Source: Clostridia bacterium (lineage in GTDB: Bacteria; Bacillota; Clostridia; Lachnospirales; Anaerotignaceae). Taken from it: 64,000 nt of DNA. Shown in pieces: positions 60,594-64,000 of the stretch; position 1 is the first letter of the stretch, and every line of letters begins with the position of its first letter. Made by a program: the position numbers and the translations under genes. The notes under the pieces were generated by a model that saw only the letters and a list, made by a program, of their open reading frames with translations, was not told where the DNA came from and searched no databases. The stretch lies in the NCBI GenBank assembly GCA_910575055.1, contig CAJTDC010000017.1:1-64000 (forward strand), read 5' to 3'.

Positions 60594-61994
60594 TTATCCC
60601 CTAAACCATTGCACACCTTGGCGAGTATCTTTTATAGTAATGCCCATTTCTGAAAGCTGTGCTCTTATGGCATCTGCTGTTTCAAAATCTTTATTCTTTT
60701 TCGCTTCTGTTCTTTTTGCTATCAATGCTTCTATTTCTTCTGTATCTTCTTGTATTTCTTGTTTCATTACCGCTATACCCAATACATCACAAAGATGATT
60801 TAACATTTCTTGTGTTTTTTGTGCAAACTCTTTTGACATATCTTCTTTCATTGCCTTATTTGTAAAACGCACCAATTCATATATTGCTGTAATGGCATTT
60901 GCTGTATTAAAATCATCGTCCATTGCTGCTTCAAACTGTGTTTTGAATTTTTCTAATTCTTCTACACTTTCATTTTGTTTTAATGCACTTTCCTCACAGT
61001 TTTCTACATAATACGCCAAATCTTTTTTACAATTTTTAATTCTCTCTAATCCATTTTGTGCATCTCTCATCAACTCATCACTAAAGTTAATAGGACCTCT
61101 ATAATGTCCTCCCAATATAAAAAATCTTATGACTTCATATGGAAAATGAGAAGCAATATCTCTTACTGTAAAAAAGTTTCCCAATGATTTTGACATTTTT
61201 TCATTATCTACTGTAATAAAACCATTGTGCAACCAATATTTTGAAAATTGTTTTCCATTTGCTGCCTCGCTTTGTGCAATTTCATTTTCGTGATGAGGGA
61301 ATATCAAATCCTCTCCCCCTGCGTGTATATCAATGGTATCTCCCAAATATCTTTTTGCCATAACAGAACATTCTATATGCCAGCCAGGTCTACCTGCTCC
61401 CCATGGTGCTTCCCATTTTGGCTCACCTGGTTTATGTGGTTTCCAAAGCACAAAGTCTGTAGGGTTTTTTTTGGCATCATCTAATGACACCCTTTCACTT
61501 GCCCCTGCTATCAATTCTTCCAAATTCTTTTTAGAAAGTTTTCCATATTCTACAAATTTTTTAGTATCATAATACACTGTGCCTTTATCTTCATAAGCAT
61601 AGCCTTTGTCCAAAAGCACTTGTATCATTTCTATAATGTGTGGCATTTCTTCTGTTACTCTTGGGTGTACGGTTGCTCTTTTTACATTTAATCCGTCTGC
61701 ATCTTTAAATGCTTCTTCTATATATCTATTTGATATATCCTGCATAGTGCTATTTTCTTTATTTGCTCTATTGATTATTTTATCATCTACATCTGTAAAG
61801 TTTTGCACATACGTCACATCATAGCCCTTATATTCCAAATATCTTCTTACTGTATCAAATACTACATATGGTCTTGCATTTCCTATATGAATATAATCAT
61901 AAACAGTAGGCCCACAAACATACATTTTTACTTTTCCCTCTTGTTGTGGCACAAATTCCTCTTTTTGTCTTGTCAGTGTGTTATATACTTTCAT
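60594..61994 (-). CDS. cysS: Cysteinyl-tRNA synthetase, 466 aa
   Basis: Class I synthetase: YVCGPTVYDYIHIGNARPYV (HIGH motif and zinc Cys), GAGRPGWHIECSVMAKRYLG, AGGEDLIFPHHENEIAQSEA, KMSKSLGNFF (KMSKS) and the C-terminal anticodon-binding region. Full length. It follows cysE in the cysteine T-box operon, with mrnC 5 bp downstream. Confidence 0.98.
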   Translation of the reverse strand: MKVYNTLTRQKEEFVPQQEGKVKMYVCGPTVYDYIHIGNARPYVVFDTVRRYLEYKGYDVTYVQNFTDVDDKIINRANKENSTMQDISNRYIEEAFKDADGLNVKRATVHPRVTEEMPHIIEMIQVLLDKGYAYEDKGTVYYDTKKFVEYGKLSKKNLEELIAGASERVSLDDAKKNPTDFVLWKPHKPGEPKWEAPWGAGRPGWHIECSVMAKRYLGDTIDIHAGGEDLIFPHHENEIAQSEAANGKQFSKYWLHNGFITVDNEKMSKSLGNFFTVRDIASHFPYEVIRFFILGGHYRGPINFSDELMRDAQNGLERIKNCKKDLAYYVENCEESALKQNESVEELEKFKTQFEAAMDDDFNTANAITAIYELVRFTNKAMKEDMSKEFAQKTQEMLNHLCDVLGIAVMKQEIQEDTEEIEALIAKRTEAKKNKDFETADAIRAQLSEMGITIKDTRQGVQWFRG

Positions 61995-62085
61995 ATTTTG
62001 TACTTCCTTTCTATCATTTATTACAAGTTTTTTATTCTAAAAAGTATTTTCTAATAACTAAAAAAATTATTTTGAATTTACTTCT

Positions 62086-62733
62086 CTATTGTACATTGTT
62101 TTTATCACTTTGTAAAAGTATTTTTTCAATTACTTTTATTCTTTCTGAAATATCTCTTAAATCTCTTGATACAGGGTCACTCAATTTTAACTGGTCAAGC
62201 ACATCTGATGTCTTTTGTTTTTTTTCTTCTTCTTCTTGTGCGGTACATCTTGCCGGTACGCCCACTGCTGTCATATATGCTGGCACATCTTTTACCACAA
62301 CAGAACCGCCCCCTATTTTAGCATTATCTCCTATATTCACAGGCCCAAGCACTTTCGCACCTGCCCCTACCATAACATTATTTCCCAATGTTGGGTGACG
62401 TTTACCGCTTCCTTTTCCTGTTCCTCCTAATGTTACTCCTTGGTACAAAAGTACATTATCTCCTATTTCGCAAGTTTCTCCTATTACTACCCCCATACCG
62501 TGGTCTATAAAAAATCCTTTTCCTATTTTTGCTCCAGGGTGAATTTCAATTCCCGTTAAAAATCTTGAAATCTGCGAAATCAATCTTGCTATAAAATAAT
62601 GTTCCTTTTTATAAAAGTGATGTGCTACTCTATGTGATATAGTTGCCCAAAAACTTGGATACAACAATACCTCCATATTTCCTTTTATAGCAGGGTCTTT
62701 TTCTTTGACTACTTTTACTAATTCCTTTAACAT
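62086..62733 (-). CDS. cysE: Serine O-acetyltransferase, 215 aa
   Basis: N-terminal helical part, then left-handed beta-helix hexapeptide repeats ([80 protein letters not shown]). Makes O-acetylserine from serine and acetyl-CoA, first step of cysteine synthesis. Short form (about 220) typical of Firmicutes. The C-terminal tail is a charged helix. The start follows a GGAGG. Confidence 0.96.
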   Translation of the reverse strand: MLKELVKVVKEKDPAIKGNMEVLLYPSFWATISHRVAHHFYKKEHYFIARLISQISRFLTGIEIHPGAKIGKGFFIDHGMGVVIGETCEIGDNVLLYQGVTLGGTGKGSGKRHPTLGNNVMVGAGAKVLGPVNIGDNAKIGGGSVVVKDVPAYMTAVGVPARCTAQEEEEKKQKTSDVLDQLKLSDPVSRDLRDISERIKVIEKILLQSDKNNVQ

Positions 62734-62840
62734 TTTTGTATTCCTCCTGTTTTTATTGTCCTTTTTTTAATATACTCTATTTTTATACTATTGTTTCCAT
62801 ATTTTATAGCATTTTTATACAACCCCCAAACAAAAGCAAT

Positions 62841-63115
62841 AAAAAAAGCTTCCTCTTTACTTTTCTTGTAAAGACGAAGCTATTACTTCGCGGTTCCACT
62901 CCACTTAGACGGACTGACACAACAATCCCTCTCTCTTTTTTACTATAACGTCGTAATCGGCTACAAGCTAATCAAAATACTTTTTTCGCCTGTGCAGTTC
63001 AGGAATGCACTTCATTCTTATTTTTTCTGTTCAGGAGTTTCACCCGATTATATGCACCACACATATAACGCTCCTTTTTCTCTGTCAGATGTCCTAAAAA
63101 TTACTCTTTCCATCA
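62841..63115 (-). promoter_or_regulatory. T-box riboswitch leader of cysE-cysS
   Basis: The minus strand carries the T-box bulge sequence AAGTGGAGTGGAACCGCG (62906-62889), which pairs with the uncharged tRNA end, preceded by a stem-I region with AGAGA-type and GGTGAAAC elements. Candidate specifier TGC (Cys) lies in GAACTGCACA (63000-62991). A terminator follows: GCTTCGTCTTTAC pairs with GTAAAGAGGAAGC, then TTTTTTT (62880-62841). Cysteine starvation should favour readthrough into cysE and cysS. The TGC assignment is inferred from the downstream genes. Confidence 0.88.
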
Positions 63116-63131
63116 ATACTTTTTACTATTT

Positions 63132-63611
63132 TTATTTTTCTATTTTTTCAATCAGACATACTGCTTTTGCTGCTATGCCTAATCCTTCTCCCGTAAATCC
63201 AAGTCCTTCTTCTGTTGTTGCTTTAATATTTATTTTATTTTTTTCTATATTCAATGTATCTGCTATATTTTGTTCCATTATCTGCATATAATTTGCTAAT
63301 TTCGGTTTCTGTGCAATTACAGTTGCGTCGATGTTTATTATACTATACTTTTCTTTTTTTAGCAAGCATAAAACTTGATACAACAATTTTATACTAGACA
63401 CATCTTTATATTTCTCATCATTATCTGGAAAATGCCTTCCTATATCTCCCAATGCTGCCGCTCCTAAAAGTGCATCCATAATTGCGTGTATTAGTACATC
63501 TGCATCAGAATGTCCCAACAATCCCTTCTCAAAAGGTATTTCTACGCCCCCTAATATCAGTCTTCTTCCTTCTACTAATTTATGTACATCATATCCTGAA
63601 CCTATTCTCAT
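63132..63611 (-). CDS. ispF: 2-C-methyl-D-erythritol 2,4-cyclodiphosphate synthase, 159 aa
   Basis: MEP isoprenoid pathway enzyme. Metal ligands in GSGYDVHKL (Asp, His) and the His of [46 protein letters not shown] and [20 protein letters not shown] follow. Normal length. Transcribed toward cysE; the T-box leader lies between. Confidence 0.96.
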   Translation of the reverse strand: MRIGSGYDVHKLVEGRRLILGGVEIPFEKGLLGHSDADVLIHAIMDALLGAAALGDIGRHFPDNDEKYKDVSSIKLLYQVLCLLKKEKYSIINIDATVIAQKPKLANYMQIMEQNIADTLNIEKNKINIKATTEEGLGFTGEGLGIAAKAVCLIEKIEK

Positions 63612-63638
63612 CTCATTTTTCCTTTTATGATATTTACT

Positions 63639-63887
63639 TTATTTATGTTGTTTATCTGAAAGTATTATAATATCTAATCTTTTTTCTTCACTATAAAACT
63701 TATATTGTATAAAATATGGAAATTTTTGCAGTACTAAATTTTCTTTTTGATTTATTTCTATAAATGCAATGTAATCATTCTCTTTTGTTGATATCATCAG
63801 GTTTTTTTCATCACAAACATAATTATATGCTTCCATACTTTTATTTCGTATATTTATTTTCCAATCCCTCAACTGATATGTTTTCAT
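63639..63887 (-). CDS. Small hypothetical protein, 82 aa
   Basis: Starts at ATG 63887 with only a weak AGG-type ribosome site and ends 28 bp before ispF. Aromatic and charged (RDWKINIRNKSMEAYNYVCD, YFIQYKFYSEEKRLDIIILS), beta-rich, no signal peptide or family recognised. Codon bias is host-like. The last 110 bases of the window show nothing further. Confidence 0.45.
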   Translation of the reverse strand: MKTYQLRDWKINIRNKSMEAYNYVCDEKNLMISTKENDYIAFIEINQKENLVLQKFPYFIQYKFYSEEKRLDIIILSDKQHK

Positions 63888-64000
63888 ATACCTATTCTAC
63901 ACCCACCTCTAACAATATTCTTCTATATTTATGGTCTATTTCACACTGACACCCCATACAGCATTTCTCTACTATAATATTATGATCTTCATCTACACTA

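Overview
The window comes from a low-GC, anaerobic, endospore-forming member of the Clostridia (Lachnospiraceae-like; no 16S is present, so the genus stays open). Support: uniformly AT-rich codon use, sigH, a SpoVB-type flippase and a PdaA-like deacetylase (sporulation), an oxygen-scavenging flavodiiron fusion (anaerobe), a cysteine T-box, and the order ispF-cysE-cysS-mrnC-rlmB-yacP-sigH.

Layout. (1) 1-4,531: the right end of a mobile element that runs off the left edge. A minus-strand operon of small genes faces a phage-type repressor across a switch promoter; a coiled-coil protein and a tyrosine integrase follow. (2) 4,635-6,411: chromosomal XerC/D-like recombinase and Nudix hydrolase. (3) 6,495-22,803: serine recombinase, then a compact 14.6-kb minus-strand operon for a contractile-tailed particle (regulator, small and large terminase, portal, scaffold, coat, connectors, sheath, tube, two tail chaperones, LysM baseplate protein, XkdQ/R/S/T/U homologues), controlled by a divergent self-cleaving S24 repressor. 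No replication, lysis, tail-fibre, head-protease or classical tape-measure gene is visible. A programmed -1 frameshift in the second chaperone gene precedes a 429-residue Gln/Lys-rich protein that sits where a tape measure would be expected. This island is the strongest candidate for an undescribed system: a domesticated PBSX- or gene-transfer-agent-like particle, or a stripped prophage. (4) 22,871-26,699: degenerate JAB-LysM membrane protein, two tandem unknown paralogues, PdaA-like deacetylase. (5) 26,834-36,328: glycolytic cluster cggR-pgk-tpiA-gpmI-eno without gap, interrupted by two polysaccharide deacetylases and containing a candidate structured RNA next to eno. (6) 36,559-42,724: dsdA, first copy of a ribbon-helix-helix/DUF6809-like pair, an unknown protein, a decayed IS200/IS605-type element, and an 841-residue flavodiiron-rubredoxin-reductase fusion. 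(7) 43,091-49,649: polA-coaE-transglycosylase-lipoprotein-GalT-like operon. (8) 49,700-56,687: SpoVB/MurJ-like flippase, second RHH/DUF6809-like pair, NhaC antiporter, galT, unknown membrane protein. (9) 56,749-63,887: tRNA-Thr, then a minus-strand operon ispF, cysE (T-box), cysS, mrnC, an orphan hsdS, rlmB, yacP, sigH.

A dispersed intergenic repeat built of hairpin modules (GAGGCAAAGCCTC, CAAGCGTGTTTTTGAAGG, GGGGAACTTTTCACAAGTG) occurs in three long and several short copies and often doubles as a terminator. Start sites were chosen by Shine-Dalgarno position and are often internal to the longest open frame; GTG and TTG starts are frequent. Family assignments rest on reading motifs and gene order by eye, without database searches.
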